Shown piece by piece: positions 9,548 to 18,418 of a stretch of DNA of 53,359 nucleotides. This DNA comes from Chloroflexota bacterium (GTDB taxonomy: Bacteria; Chloroflexota; Anaerolineae; Anaerolineales; Villigracilaceae), in assembly GCA_021414245.1 (NCBI GenBank), contig JAIOOU010000014.1:1-53359 (forward strand). Reading direction: 5' to 3'. Every line of letters starts with the position of its first letter. Position 1 is the stretch's first letter. Both the position numbers and the translations under genes were made by a program. The notes under the pieces were generated by a model. That model searched no databases. It was not told the origin of the DNA and saw only the letters and a program-made list of their open reading frames with translations.

Positions 9548-10927
9548 ATGAAGAGCACTTTTTCAGGTTGGCATTACCTTTGGAAATCGGAAGACATTCG
9601 CCGAAAATTGGTGATTACGTTTGTCATTTTGGCGATTTATCGCCTTGCGGCAAATGTGCCCGTTCCTGGCGTGGATTTTGCTGTTCTTGCTCAATTTCGT
9701 AATTCAGCCTCCGGTGGCGGGAACTTCCTTGATTTTCTTGATCTCCTTTCCGGTGGCACCGTTTCCAATTTCTCGCTGCTGTCTATGGGCGTTTATCCAT
9801 ATATTACCGCCCAGATTATTTTGCAGCTGCTGATTCCGATTATTCCTGCTTTACAGCGCAGGATGGAGGAGGATCCGCGGGAGGCTCGCCGCTGGCAGGA
9901 AAAGTGGACCTACTATCTAGCGGTTCCCATGGCTGCCCTTTCCGCCATCGGGCAAATCAACATCTTTAATTCCCTCTCCAGCCAGGCTGTTGGAAGTTTC
10001 ATCCTTCCCTTCGGTTTTAGTGCTGATTTGGCGCTTAAATCCACTACAGTGTTGCTGGCGATGACTGCAGGAACCATGTTTGCGATCTGGCTTGGTGAGT
10101 TGATCTCTGAATATGGTATTCGTGGTCAAGGTCTTTCCCTTATCATTTTTGCAGGTATTGTTTCCAGGATGCCTGCAAACCTGGCCCGCCTCCTGGCCGA
10201 TAAGGAAACCGCCGTATTTATGTTTATCTTTACGATCATCATCATTGTCCTGACTGTGTTTGCAATTGTATATGTGCAGCAGGGCCGCCGCAATGTGCCC
10301 GTTATGTATCCGGGACGTCGCATGGGCAACCGCATGTCAATGCCTGTTAAAGGTACACTGCCTTTGATGGTAAACCTTTCCGGCATGATCCCGCTGATCT
10401 TTGCGAGCGCAATTTTGCAGTTCCCTGCAATTTTGGCCAGTTATTTTACCCGAAGCGCAAACGCCGGAGTTGCGAATTTCTTCACAGGTGTGCAAAATTT
10501 CTTTGGCGCCACGGGTACCAGCAATTGGGGTTACTGGCTGATTTACTTCTTCATGGTTGTTGTTTTCACTTTTTTCTATACCTCTGTGTTGTTTGATCAA
10601 CAGAATTATGGTGAGAATTTGAAAAAGGTTGGAGCAACGGTCCCGGGTGTTCATACGGGCGCGCCGACTCAAAAGTATTTGAGCACAGTTCAGCGGCGCA
10701 TCACCTTTGTGGGAGCGGTCTTCCTTGGCATTGTTGCCATTATGCCCTTCCTGCTTGGCTTGTTGTTGAAGGCTTTTAGTTTATCAACAGCCAGCGGGCA
10801 GACCGGTTTATTTCTTGTTTCCTCCTCGGGTTTGCTGATTGTTGTCGGTGTTGTTCGCGACACCTTCCAGAATATTGATGCTGAGTTAAAGCTTCATGGT
10901 TATAAAGATTCACTTCTCGTCCGCTAA
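9548..10927 (+). CDS. secY: preprotein translocase subunit SecY
   Basis: 459 residues with about ten hydrophobic segments. It contains PVPGVDFAVLAQF, the plug-adjacent LSGGTVSNFSLLSMGVYPYI, RRMEEDPREARRWQEKWTYY and the cytosolic loop GRRMGNRMSMPVKGTLPLMV. SecY forms the membrane channel of the Sec translocon with SecE and SecG. The location after rplO and before adk is standard. AAAGGA lies before the ATG. Confidence 0.98.
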   Translation: MKSTFSGWHYLWKSEDIRRKLVITFVILAIYRLAANVPVPGVDFAVLAQFRNSASGGGNFLDFLDLLSGGTVSNFSLLSMGVYPYITAQIILQLLIPIIPALQRRMEEDPREARRWQEKWTYYLAVPMAALSAIGQINIFNSLSSQAVGSFILPFGFSADLALKSTTVLLAMTAGTMFAIWLGELISEYGIRGQGLSLIIFAGIVSRMPANLARLLADKETAVFMFIFTIIIIVLTVFAIVYVQQGRRNVPVMYPGRRMGNRMSMPVKGTLPLMVNLSGMIPLIFASAILQFPAILASYFTRSANAGVANFFTGVQNFFGATGTSNWGYWLIYFFMVVVFTFFYTSVLFDQQNYGENLKKVGATVPGVHTGAPTQKYLSTVQRRITFVGAVFLGIVAIMPFLLGLLLKAFSLSTASGQTGLFLVSSSGLLIVVGVVRDTFQNIDAELKLHGYKDSLLVR

Positions 10928-10935
10928 GGAGCTTT

Positions 10936-11586
10936 ATGACGACCTTTATCGTCTTGCTTGGCCCCCCCGGTGTTGGTAAAGGAACTCAGGCCAAAATATT
11001 GGCCGAAACAACAAACCTTGCGCACGTTTCATCCGGAGATCTTTTCCGGGAGAACATTAAAAATCAAACAGATCTTGGCAAGCTTGCCAAATCCTATATG
11101 GATAAGGGCGAGTTGGTGCCTGATGATGTAACCATCAAAATGATCCGTGATCGGATAAGTCGCCCGGATTGTTCGTTGGGCGCTATTCTCGACGGATTTC
11201 CCCGCACCCCCGCCCAGGCGGAAGCGCTTGAAGCGATGCTTGCCGAATTCAATGGTCAGGTGGATGCGGTTCCATATATCACTGCCGCCGAATCGGTGCT
11301 TGTCGAGCGCACGGGCGGGCGGTTTACCTGCCGCGCAAATGGCCACATTTATCATCAGACCTTTAATCCCCCGAAGAAAAATGGCATTTGTGATATTGAT
11401 GGGTCTGAACTTTACCAACGGGATGATGATAAAGTTGAAACTGTTACTGTTCGAATTCGGGTTTATCTTGAGCAGACCATCCCTTTAGTGGAATACTATC
11501 GCAAGCTTGGCAAGCTCATTGAAATCAATGGGGCCCAGGCGGTTGAGCAGGTAACAAAGGATCTGCTTGCCGCCCTGAAAAAATAA
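10936..11586 (+). CDS. adk: adenylate kinase
   Basis: 216 residues. P-loop GPPGVGKGTQAKI at residues 8-20, then SSGDLFRENIK and DGFPRTPAQAEAL. The enzyme interconverts ATP+AMP and 2 ADP. It is the long-LID form: the LID reads RFTCRANGHIYHQTFNPPKK and later CDIDGSELYQR. The usual zinc ligands C-x2-C and C-x2-C/D appear as C-x2-N and C-x2-D, so one ligand is replaced by Asn and zinc binding is uncertain. AAGGAG upstream, 8 nt after secY. Confidence 0.97.
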   Translation: MTTFIVLLGPPGVGKGTQAKILAETTNLAHVSSGDLFRENIKNQTDLGKLAKSYMDKGELVPDDVTIKMIRDRISRPDCSLGAILDGFPRTPAQAEALEAMLAEFNGQVDAVPYITAAESVLVERTGGRFTCRANGHIYHQTFNPPKKNGICDIDGSELYQRDDDKVETVTVRIRVYLEQTIPLVEYYRKLGKLIEINGAQAVEQVTKDLLAALKK

Positions 11587-11645
11587 TTATTTGTGAGTAT
11601 GCAGAGTTGAAGAAGTCAAGCTCTGTTGAAAAGTAGGTTGTGTCG

Positions 11646-12416
11646 ATGAGTTGGGAACGCCAGATCAATGTAAAAAACCCTGCAGAATTAAGAATTATGC
11701 GCGAGGCAGGGCGCATCAATGCAACCGTTCTGGCAGCAGTTAAGGAACGTTTACAACCCGGAGTGACAACAGCGGACCTCAACGCGGCTGCTGAGGAAGT
11801 GCTGAAGTCATTCGGATGTGTATCGCCGTTCATGAATTATGGCCGGCCGCCATTTCCAGCATCCATCACGGTAAGTATTAATGATGAGATGGTGCATGGT
11901 ATCCCGAACCCGAGACGGAAGTTGAAGGAGGGGGATATCGTATCGATTGATTGCGGCACGATTTATGATGGCTTTGTTGCTGATTCCGCTTTCACTGCCG
12001 GAGTCGGGGAAATTTCCCCTCAAGCGACAAATCTGCTCGAAGTTACCAATGGTGCGTTATATGCCGGCATTGAAAAAATGCGCAAAGGCAACCGCACCGG
12101 TGATGTTTCGGCAGCGATACAGAAACATGTCGAAGATCGTGGTTTGCATGTAACCCGTGAATATACGGGGCATGGCGTCGGAAGGAAAATGCATGAAGGT
12201 CCCCAGGTGCCGAACATTGGTACCGCCGGAACCGGTTTACTCCTTCGACCCGGATTGACAATTGCTCTTGAACCGATGGTGCTGGTCGGGACACATGAAA
12301 CCCGTGTCCTTCCAGACAAGTGGACGGTTGTCTCTGCTGACGGTTCCTTGACGGCCCATTTTGAACATACAGTGGCCGTTACCGAAGGAGAACCTCTCCT
12401 CCTGACTGTCCTGTAA
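11646..12416 (+). CDS. map: methionine aminopeptidase, type I
   Basis: 256 residues removing N-terminal Met from new proteins. Metal ligands are seen in order: the D in SIDCGTIYDGFVADSAFT (two Asp), the His of GHGVGRKMHEGP, and Glu residues in ALEPMV and HFEHTVAVT. N-terminal NPAELRIMREAGRINATVL is typical. ATG 11646 is preferred over GTG 11640 because GTAGG at 11633-11637 is better spaced. It follows adk after a 59-nt gap. Confidence 0.96.
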   Translation: MSWERQINVKNPAELRIMREAGRINATVLAAVKERLQPGVTTADLNAAAEEVLKSFGCVSPFMNYGRPPFPASITVSINDEMVHGIPNPRRKLKEGDIVSIDCGTIYDGFVADSAFTAGVGEISPQATNLLEVTNGALYAGIEKMRKGNRTGDVSAAIQKHVEDRGLHVTREYTGHGVGRKMHEGPQVPNIGTAGTGLLLRPGLTIALEPMVLVGTHETRVLPDKWTVVSADGSLTAHFEHTVAVTEGEPLLLTVL

Positions 12417-12441
12417 CCTAAGCAGGCAACCGGAAAAAGCA

Positions 12442-12470
12442 TGGACGGTTTGTAAAACAACCAGTATAAT
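12442..12470 (+). promoter_or_regulatory. candidate internal promoter before rpmJ
   Basis: TGGACG at 12442-12447, a 17-nt spacer, and a perfect TATAAT at 12465-12470. It would start transcription near 12477, serving rpmJ-rpsM-rpsK-rpsD-rpoA-rplQ separately from the upstream operon. The -35 matches 4 of 6 consensus positions. Prediction by eye only. Confidence 0.45.
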
Positions 12471-12518
12471 TAGACCTTTGGCTGTCCTGAAACAGCCTAT
12501 AGTAAGGAGATAGAATTC

Positions 12519-12632
12519 ATGAAAGTTTCGCCCTCCATTCGCAAGCGTTGTGCCAAGTGTCGTATTGTACGGCGCAAGGGAATTATCTTCATCATTTGCG
12601 AAAATCCAAAACATAAGCAGAGACAGGGGTAG
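12519..12632 (+). CDS. rpmJ: 50S ribosomal protein L36
   Basis: 37 residues, [20 protein letters not shown] then [17 protein letters not shown]. The zinc ligands C11, C14, C27 and H32 are all present. AAGGAGATAG upstream gives a good ribosome site. infA, which normally lies between map and rpmJ, is not here; the 102-nt gap after map has only a promoter-like site. Confidence 0.97.
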   Translation: MKVSPSIRKRCAKCRIVRRKGIIFIICENPKHKQRQG

Positions 12633-12643
12633 TGTGGTGACCT

Positions 12644-13030
12644 ATGGCGAGAATTGAAGGTGTTGATCTGCCCCGTAATAAACGGGTGGAAGTCGGTATC
12701 ACGTATCTTTTCGGTATTGGACCGACCCGCGCGCAGAAGATCCTGGCTCATACCAAGATTAATCCTGATACGCGAATAAAAGACTTAAGCGAAGCGGAAG
12801 TTGCCGCCATTCGCGAATATATATCCAAAAATTTCAAGGTCGAAGGCGATTTGCGGCGCGAAGTTCAAATGAACATCAAGCGTCTGATCGAAATCGGCTC
12901 GTATCGCGGCCTGCGTCATCGTCGTAACCTGCCTGTTCGCGGACAGAGGACGAAGACAAATGCCCGTATTCGAAAAGGCACCAAGAAAACGGTTGCCGGT
13001 CGCGGCCGTCGTAAGGGCGCCAAGAAGTAA
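12644..13030 (+). CDS. rpsM: 30S ribosomal protein S13
   Basis: 128 residues. [34 protein letters not shown] and the basic tail [20 protein letters not shown] identify uS13, which contacts the P-site tRNA and the large subunit in the head. It is 11 nt after rpmJ. Confidence 0.97.
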   Translation: MARIEGVDLPRNKRVEVGITYLFGIGPTRAQKILAHTKINPDTRIKDLSEAEVAAIREYISKNFKVEGDLRREVQMNIKRLIEIGSYRGLRHRRNLPVRGQRTKTNARIRKGTKKTVAGRGRRKGAKK

Positions 13031-13058
13031 TCATCCTGTCCGAAAGGTATAAAGAAAA

Positions 13059-13463
13059 ATGGCTCAGAGTGTTCGTTCCACCCGCCGCGCTTCTGGCGCA
13101 AAAAAAGGGAAGCGTACCCTGTCCTCCGGACAGGTGCATATTTTTGCCTCCTTTAATAATACCATTGTGACCGTTACTGACACCGAAGGCAATACCATCG
13201 CTTGGGGTTCGGCCGGTTCGGCTGGTTTTAAGGGCTCGCGCAAAAGCACGCCTTTTGCTGCGCGGCTTGCCGCTGAACAGGCTTTGAAAGCCGCCCAGCA
13301 ACTGGGTTTGCAGGAAGTGGAGCTTTTTGTAAAAGGCCCCGGACCTGGTCGCGAGAACGCGATTCGCGCTGTCCAGTCCATGGGCTTGAGAGTCCGCTCG
13401 ATTTCGGATATCACCCCGGTACCGCATAACGGCTGCCGCCCTCCGAAAAAGCGACGCGTGTAA
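13059..13463 (+). CDS. rpsK: 30S ribosomal protein S11
   Basis: 134 residues. The core [40 protein letters not shown] and [18 protein letters not shown] is uS11, a platform protein near the Shine-Dalgarno helix. AAAGG is about 12 nt before the ATG. Confidence 0.97.
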   Translation: MAQSVRSTRRASGAKKGKRTLSSGQVHIFASFNNTIVTVTDTEGNTIAWGSAGSAGFKGSRKSTPFAARLAAEQALKAAQQLGLQEVELFVKGPGPGRENAIRAVQSMGLRVRSISDITPVPHNGCRPPKKRRV

Positions 13464-13482
13464 TAAATGAGGTTTTTACCAT

Positions 13483-14139
13483 ATGGCTAAATCATTAAGT
13501 CCAGTTTGTAAACTTTGCAGACGCGAAGGCGAGAAGCTTTTCCTGAAGGGGGAGCGCTGTTTCACGCCCAAGTGCTCCTTTGAAAAACGCGATTTCGCTC
13601 CCGGTCAGCATGGCCGTACGGGCGGCGGTAAAGGCAAGGGGATGGGTACCGGCCGTGCTTCCGACTTCGCCCGCCAGTTGCGTGCAAAACAGAAGGCCCG
13701 CCGTATCTACGGAGTGATGGAACGCCAGTTCCGCCGCTATTATGACACCGCTATTGCTCGCAGTGGTATCACAGGTTTGAACCTGCTTCAAATCCTTGAG
13801 TCGCGTCTCGACAATGTCGTATTTCGACTCGGATTTGCATCCAGCCGGTCCCAGGCTCGTTTGCTTGTTGCCCATGGCCACTTTACCGTGAATGGCCGCC
13901 GCAATGACGTGCCCTCCACGCTTCTCAGCAAGGGTGATGTGGTGGGTGTGCGCGAAGGATCCGGCAAGTTGACCTATTTCAAGGATCTGAGCGCCTATAC
14001 TGAGAAACGCAATGCCCCCAGTTGGCTCGGGCGCGATATTAAAGCGATGGCTGGTTCTGTGGCTCGTATGCCGGAACGTGCTGAAATTGACGGAAGTCTC
14101 GACGAGCAGTTGATCGTCGAATACTACTCCAGACGCTAA
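13483..14139 (+). CDS. rpsD: 30S ribosomal protein S4
   Basis: 218 residues. The N-terminus has cysteines in SPVCKLCRREG and GERCFTPKCSFEKR, the zinc-binding C+ form of uS4. The S4 RNA-binding domain is seen as LESRLDNVVFRLGFASSRSQ and LLVAHGHFTVNGRRNDVPS. S4 nucleates 16S assembly and often represses the alpha operon. It is followed after 73 nt by rpoA. Confidence 0.97.
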   Translation: MAKSLSPVCKLCRREGEKLFLKGERCFTPKCSFEKRDFAPGQHGRTGGGKGKGMGTGRASDFARQLRAKQKARRIYGVMERQFRRYYDTAIARSGITGLNLLQILESRLDNVVFRLGFASSRSQARLLVAHGHFTVNGRRNDVPSTLLSKGDVVGVREGSGKLTYFKDLSAYTEKRNAPSWLGRDIKAMAGSVARMPERAEIDGSLDEQLIVEYYSRR

Positions 14140-14212
14140 ACCTCCAACTGCGCTTCGGGTCAGTTTGCGGTATTGAGCCTGACCCGGCACATTATCAAAG
14201 GATAGGTGGACC

Positions 14213-15184
14213 GTGACGAGTATCATCACGAACATGGTAATGCCAAAAATCGAGCGTGAAGCCGAAGCTCGTAATTATGGCAAATTCACCATCAGCCCGC
14301 TGGAAGGCGGCTATGGTGTAACGTTAGGCAATGCCCTGCGACGGGTCCTGCTTTCCTCTCTTGAGGGAGCGGCGATCACCTCCATACGGATTGCGGATGT
14401 CCTTCATGAATTCAGCGACATTCCGGGCGTGCGTGAGGATGTCGTCCAGGTGATGCTGCAAGTCAAGCAGATTCGCATCAAAATGGACGGGGTGGACAGC
14501 GCCCGCATGCAACTTGAAGTGCGCGGTGAGGGTACGGTCACCGCAGCTGACATTGTTCCGTCAGCGGAAGTGGAGATCGTCAATCCGGATACGTATCTGT
14601 TTACCGTGGATGGCGCCAAGACCAAGCACGACATCGAATTCGTTGTCGAACGCGGACGTGGTTATTCACCCTCCAATGAACGCGCCGGTCATATGCCCAT
14701 CGGAGAAATCCCGGTGGATGCGATCTACAGCCCGGTCAAACGCGTAAATTGGGAGGTTGCCTCCGCCCGTGTGGGTCAGAGCACCAATTACGACAAATTA
14801 ATTATTGAGATCTGGACAGACGGCACGATCTCCCCGGAACGCGCTCTTAGTTCCTCGGCTCGCATTTTGATCGATCACCTGCGATACGTGGCAGGCATCA
14901 ATGAAGAAATGCTGGCGGTGGCAGTGGAACGCGAATCCTCGGGCAGCCGTTTGAGCAGTGAACTGGCGGAAACGCCAGTGGAAGCCCTCGACCTTTCCGT
15001 CCGTGTCTTCAACTCATTGAAGCGCACCGGAATCACCAATGTTGGTGACGTGCTCGACCTGTTGGAAAAAGGCGAGACCGCGGTCATGTCCATCCGCAAT
15101 TTTGGCGAGAAGAGCCTCGATGAGCTCCGCCAGAAGATGCAGGAAAAGGGCTTTATGAAAGACGACACATCCTCGGAGAGTTAG
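14213..15184 (+). CDS. rpoA: DNA-directed RNA polymerase subunit alpha
   Basis: 323 residues. N-terminal dimer domain with FTISPLEGGYGVTLGNALRR and VLLSSLEGAAITSIRI; C-terminal domain (about 245-315) with RVFNSLKRTGITNVGDVLDL and the LRQKMQEKGF ending. The alpha dimer scaffolds core polymerase and its C-terminal domain binds UP elements and activators. Start is GTG 14213 with AAAGGA about 10 nt upstream; ATG 14234 is a shorter option. Confidence 0.97.
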   Translation: MTSIITNMVMPKIEREAEARNYGKFTISPLEGGYGVTLGNALRRVLLSSLEGAAITSIRIADVLHEFSDIPGVREDVVQVMLQVKQIRIKMDGVDSARMQLEVRGEGTVTAADIVPSAEVEIVNPDTYLFTVDGAKTKHDIEFVVERGRGYSPSNERAGHMPIGEIPVDAIYSPVKRVNWEVASARVGQSTNYDKLIIEIWTDGTISPERALSSSARILIDHLRYVAGINEEMLAVAVERESSGSRLSSELAETPVEALDLSVRVFNSLKRTGITNVGDVLDLLEKGETAVMSIRNFGEKSLDELRQKMQEKGFMKDDTSSES

Positions 15185-15186
15185 AG

Positions 15187-15564
15187 ATGCGACATTCAGT
15201 AGCTGGTTATCGATTAGGACGCACCAAAGGTGCACGAATTGCCCTTCGGCGCAACCTGATCAAACAATTCTTTACCCATGAGCGGATTCAGACCACCAAG
15301 GCCAAGGCCGCAGCCATTCGCGGCGATGCCGAAAGATTGATCACGCTCGCACGCAACAGCGCCAATGGCACCGATGCCCAGAAAGTCAATGCCCGTCGCC
15401 TGGCAGTTTCGCGTCTGGGTGACAATCAACTCATCAAGCGCCTGTTCGATGAAATTGCCCCCCGGTTTGCGACGCGCCCGGGTGGTTATACTCGTGTGAT
15501 GAAACTTGGCCCGCGCCACGGCGATGCGGCTGAGATGGTTATTCTTGAATTGGTCGAAGATTAG
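15187..15564 (+). CDS. rplQ: 50S ribosomal protein L17
   Basis: 125 residues. MRHSVAGYRLGRTKGARIAL, RNLIKQFFTHERIQTTKAKA and the end MKLGPRHGDAAEMVILELVE identify bL17, a tunnel-exit protein. It follows rpoA after 2 nt, the usual arrangement, and ends the alpha operon. Confidence 0.97.
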   Translation: MRHSVAGYRLGRTKGARIALRRNLIKQFFTHERIQTTKAKAAAIRGDAERLITLARNSANGTDAQKVNARRLAVSRLGDNQLIKRLFDEIAPRFATRPGGYTRVMKLGPRHGDAAEMVILELVED

Positions 15565-15572
15565 GTTTTATC

Positions 15573-15588
15573 AGCGACGCGAGTCGCT
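15573..15588 (+). promoter_or_regulatory. GNRA-capped hairpin just before truA
   Basis: A perfect 6-bp stem, AGCGAC/GTCGCT, closed by the tetraloop GCGA, ends 5 nt before the truA ATG. No Shine-Dalgarno is visible for truA, so the hairpin occupies the place where one would be. It may shape translation or RNA processing; this is inference. Confidence 0.35.
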
Positions 15589-15593
15589 ATGCA

Positions 15594-16340
15594 ATGGCAC
15601 GTTACCAAGTGATCCTTGCCTATGATGGGACCGGTTTTACCGGCAGCCAGATACAGGCATCCTCACGCACAGTGCAGGGCGAGTTGGAAAGTGCGCTCCG
15701 CAAACTGGGCTGGTCCGGCAGGTCGGTCATTATGGCCGGCAGGACGGATACTGGGGTTCATGCGACAGGGCAGGTGGCAGCTTTTGACTTTGAGTGGAGG
15801 CACTCCATGCAAAAACTGCTCAATGCGCTCAATGCGGACCTTCCGGCTGATCTGGCCGTCAAGGATCTGCAACCGGCCGGAACACATTTTCACCCGCGCT
15901 TTGACGCAGTCTCAAGAAGGTATCGTTACAGGTTGATCTGCGATCCGATCCGCGACCCGCTGCGTGAAAAATTCGTTTGGCGAGTCTGGCCGGACGTGGA
16001 CGGGAATGCACTCAAGCGGAACGCGAAGATCTTTCTCGGTACGCATGACTTTGCCGCCATTGGGTCGCCGACGACGCCGAGAGGCACGACGGTGCGCACG
16101 GTGACAAAGTCCGAGTGGAGGATCCTGCCGGATGGTGAGTGGCAGTTTGAAGTCCAGGCGGATGCGTTCTTATATCGCATGGTCAGAAGACTGGTATTTG
16201 TGCAGGTGGCGGTAGCCCAGGGAAGGTGCCCGGTCGAGAAAGTCGAGCATGCCCTGGAAAAGCAGGGAAAACTGCTTGCCGGCCTGGCTCCCGCGCACGG
16301 CCTGACACTGGTGAATGTAACATATGGATCACATGATTAG
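15594..16340 (+). CDS. truA: tRNA pseudouridine(38-40) synthase TruA
   Basis: 248 residues. MARYQVILAYDGTGFTGSQI and SVIMAGRTDTGVHATGQVAA hold the family core; the catalytic Asp is D52. The second half has FHPRFDAVSRRYRYRLI and DAFLYRMVRRLV. The enzyme makes pseudouridine at positions 38-40 of the tRNA anticodon arm. Its place between rplQ and rplM is common in Gram-positive-like operons. Confidence 0.95.
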   Translation: MARYQVILAYDGTGFTGSQIQASSRTVQGELESALRKLGWSGRSVIMAGRTDTGVHATGQVAAFDFEWRHSMQKLLNALNADLPADLAVKDLQPAGTHFHPRFDAVSRRYRYRLICDPIRDPLREKFVWRVWPDVDGNALKRNAKIFLGTHDFAAIGSPTTPRGTTVRTVTKSEWRILPDGEWQFEVQADAFLYRMVRRLVFVQVAVAQGRCPVEKVEHALEKQGKLLAGLAPAHGLTLVNVTYGSHD

Positions 16341-16362
16341 ATTATGAAACGGAGTGACGAAA

Positions 16363-16806
16363 GTGCAACAGAAAACATATTATCCGAAAGCTGCTGAAAT
16401 TCAGCGTGACTGGGTCGTCATAGATGCCGAAGGGCAGACCCTCGGCCGCCTGGCCGCGCGCGTCGCACATATTCTCCTTGGCAAACACAAACCGACTTTT
16501 ACGCCGGGTGTGGAAATGGGAGATTTTGTGGTGGTGGTGAATACCGAGCGCGTCAGCGTGACCGGTACCCGCACCAACAGCAAACTCGAAAGCAAGATCT
16601 ACTATAGTCACTCCGGGTATCCAGGTGGCTTGAAGAGCATCTCTCTGAAGGACCAGCTTGCCCAGCATCCCGATCGCGCCCTGCGCGACGCTGTTTGGGG
16701 CATGCTTCCGCACAACCGCATGGGCCGTTCAACCCTCAAGCGATTGAAGATTTATGCCGGTCCCGATCATCCGCACAAAGTGCAAACCCCGAAAGTTTCG
16801 GAATAA
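16363..16806 (+). CDS. rplM: 50S ribosomal protein L13
   Basis: 147 residues from GTG 16363; GGAG at 16351-16354 is 8 nt away, while the upstream in-frame GTG 16354 overlaps it. [40 protein letters not shown] and [19 protein letters not shown] define uL13, an early 23S-binding protein. It forms the usual pair with rpsI. Confidence 0.97.
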   Translation: MQQKTYYPKAAEIQRDWVVIDAEGQTLGRLAARVAHILLGKHKPTFTPGVEMGDFVVVVNTERVSVTGTRTNSKLESKIYYSHSGYPGGLKSISLKDQLAQHPDRALRDAVWGMLPHNRMGRSTLKRLKIYAGPDHPHKVQTPKVSE

Positions 16807-16819
16807 GAGGTAAGTGAAT

Positions 16820-17212
16820 ATGGCTCAATATTATGAAGGCATTGGCCGTCGCAAGGAAAGCACCGCACGTGTGCGCCTGATGACCGGCAGTGGTAAATTC
16901 ACCGTCAACGAAAAAGACGGCGCCGCGTTCTTCACCCGCATGGGCGATCTTGAAGACATCATGCGCCCGTTTGGCGCGGTGGGTCAGGAAGCCGCAAAAT
17001 ACGATGTAAGCGTTTTGGTCAACGGCGGTGGCACCACCGGACAGACCGAATCCGTTCGCCTCGGCATTGCGCGCGCGCTCCAGCTCATCAATGCGGACTG
17101 GACTTCCGCTTTACGCAAGAAGGGCCTGCTCACCCGTGACGCCCGCGTCAAGGAACGCAAAAAACCTGGTCTCAAGAAAGCCCGCAAGGCTCCGACCTAC
17201 ACCAAGCGTTAG
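16820..17212 (+). CDS. rpsI: 30S ribosomal protein S9
   Basis: 130 residues from ATG 16820; GAGG at 16807-16810 is 9 nt away and favours it over GTG 16814. MAQYYEGIGRRKESTARVRL and the basic tail KERKKPGLKKARKAPTYTKR are uS9; the last Lys-Arg touches P-site tRNA. It is the last gene of the superoperon. Confidence 0.97.
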   Translation: MAQYYEGIGRRKESTARVRLMTGSGKFTVNEKDGAAFFTRMGDLEDIMRPFGAVGQEAAKYDVSVLVNGGGTTGQTESVRLGIARALQLINADWTSALRKKGLLTRDARVKERKKPGLKKARKAPTYTKR

Positions 17213-17235
17213 AAAACCCCTTTTCTCAACGTTCC

Positions 17236-17280
17236 ACGTAATGCGTGATACACTTTTGTGCACGCATTACGTTTTGCTTT
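17236..17280 (+). terminator. terminator of the ribosomal superoperon
   Basis: A perfect 12-bp stem, ACGTAATGCGTG (17236-17247) with its complement at 17261-17272, and a 13-nt loop, followed by TTTGCTTT. It lies 24 nt after rpsI and just before the mazG ribosome site. Confidence 0.75.
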
Positions 17281-17293
17281 AAGGATATTTGAA

Positions 17294-18388
17294 ATGGACC
17301 TCTCCCTGATCGCATCCGCATTTGAGACTCTGCGCCTCGCACCGCCCCCGAAGCTGTCCCTGCTCGAGGCGCACACGCTTTCGTCCGGTCATTTTCCCCC
17401 CTTCCCTCCGGACATACCCTTGTTGATCACCGGCATTGATTCGCGCGAGTTGTCCATCCAGGTCAGGCAGGTGCTGTCCGCGGTTTATCCTCTGGAGCAT
17501 GAGGTTGTTTCCGTGACTGCAGGAACACGGAAATCTGGGAGTCTTGAGGATTTTCCGAATGGTGAATTTCAGAAGGATACCTGTTTATATGTTCCCGCAT
17601 TGGGGGAGGGGACATCGTTTGAATCGTTTGCCGAGATCGTGGCACATTTACGGGCCCCGGATGGATGTCCCTGGGACAAGGAGCAGACCCACCAAAGCCT
17701 GAGGACTCATTTACTGGAAGAGGCCTATGAAACTTTAACGGCCATGGATGAAAACGACCCGGCCGGAATGCGTGAGGAATTTGGGGACTTGCTGCTTCAA
17801 ATTGTATTGAACACCCAGATCGCCAGGGAGCAAAATACTTTTTCGATAAGCATTCTTATCAAAAGCATATATGACAAGATCGTCCGCCGTCACCCGCATG
17901 TTTTTGGAGATCTGGAATTAAGCACAGTCGACGGTGTGCTGCAAAATTGGGAAAAATTAAAGGAAAAGGAACGCAAGGAAAGCGGGCAGGATAAAAAGGA
18001 AAAGGGATTGCTGGATGGAGTATCGTTGTCCCTGCCGGCTCTGACCCAGGCTCAGGAATATCAGGATCGCGCCGCCCGTGTTGGATTTGACTGGCCGGGG
18101 ATCGATGGCGTCCTCGACAAAATAACAGAGGAGATCGAGGAGATCAAACTCGCCGAAACTGATTTTGAGCTTGCTTCCGAGATTGGCGATCTATATTTTG
18201 TGCTGGTTAATCTCGCGCGCTGGAAAAATATCGACGCTGAGTCTGCTTTGCGGGGCACGAATCTGAAATTCAAGAAGCGCTTTGCCCATGTGGAACAGGG
18301 CGCCAGAAAACAGGGACGGAATTTATCGGATATGACCCTGGAAGAAATGGATGTTCTCTGGAATGAAGCCAAGAAATTGGGAATATAA
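17294..18388 (+). CDS. mazG: MazG nucleoside triphosphate pyrophosphohydrolase with shortened N-terminal domain
   Basis: 364 residues from ATG 17294 with AAGGA 8 nt upstream. The MazG fold occupies about 110-364: LRAPDGCPWDKEQTHQSLRT, LLEEAYETLTAMD and EEFGDLLLQIVL hold the metal-binding Glu/Asp, and EEIEEIKLAETDFELASEIG with DLYFVLVNLARW is the second helical pair. MazG hydrolyses NTPs to NMP and PPi. Residues 20-108 (LSLLEAHTLSSGHFPPFPPD, VYPLEHEVVSV) resemble only the last part of the tetrapyrrole-methylase domain fused to MazG in YabN-type proteins; the SAM-binding part is missing. Confidence 0.9.
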   Translation: MDLSLIASAFETLRLAPPPKLSLLEAHTLSSGHFPPFPPDIPLLITGIDSRELSIQVRQVLSAVYPLEHEVVSVTAGTRKSGSLEDFPNGEFQKDTCLYVPALGEGTSFESFAEIVAHLRAPDGCPWDKEQTHQSLRTHLLEEAYETLTAMDENDPAGMREEFGDLLLQIVLNTQIAREQNTFSISILIKSIYDKIVRRHPHVFGDLELSTVDGVLQNWEKLKEKERKESGQDKKEKGLLDGVSLSLPALTQAQEYQDRAARVGFDWPGIDGVLDKITEEIEEIKLAETDFELASEIGDLYFVLVNLARWKNIDAESALRGTNLKFKKRFAHVEQGARKQGRNLSDMTLEEMDVLWNEAKKLGI

Positions 18389-18418
18389 AAAGAGGACGGC
18401 AGAAGCCGTCCTCTTTTT
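18387..18418. terminator. bidirectional terminator between mazG and the L12-like gene
   Basis: A 14-bp perfect stem, AAAAAGAGGACGGC (18387-18400) against 18405-18418, with loop AGAA. A/T runs on both sides let it work on both strands. The two flanking genes converge on it. Confidence 0.9.

Noticed and set aside
13495-14235. 246-aa minus-strand ORF opposite rpsD
   Set aside because: Shadow of rpsD; no motif and no ribosome site.
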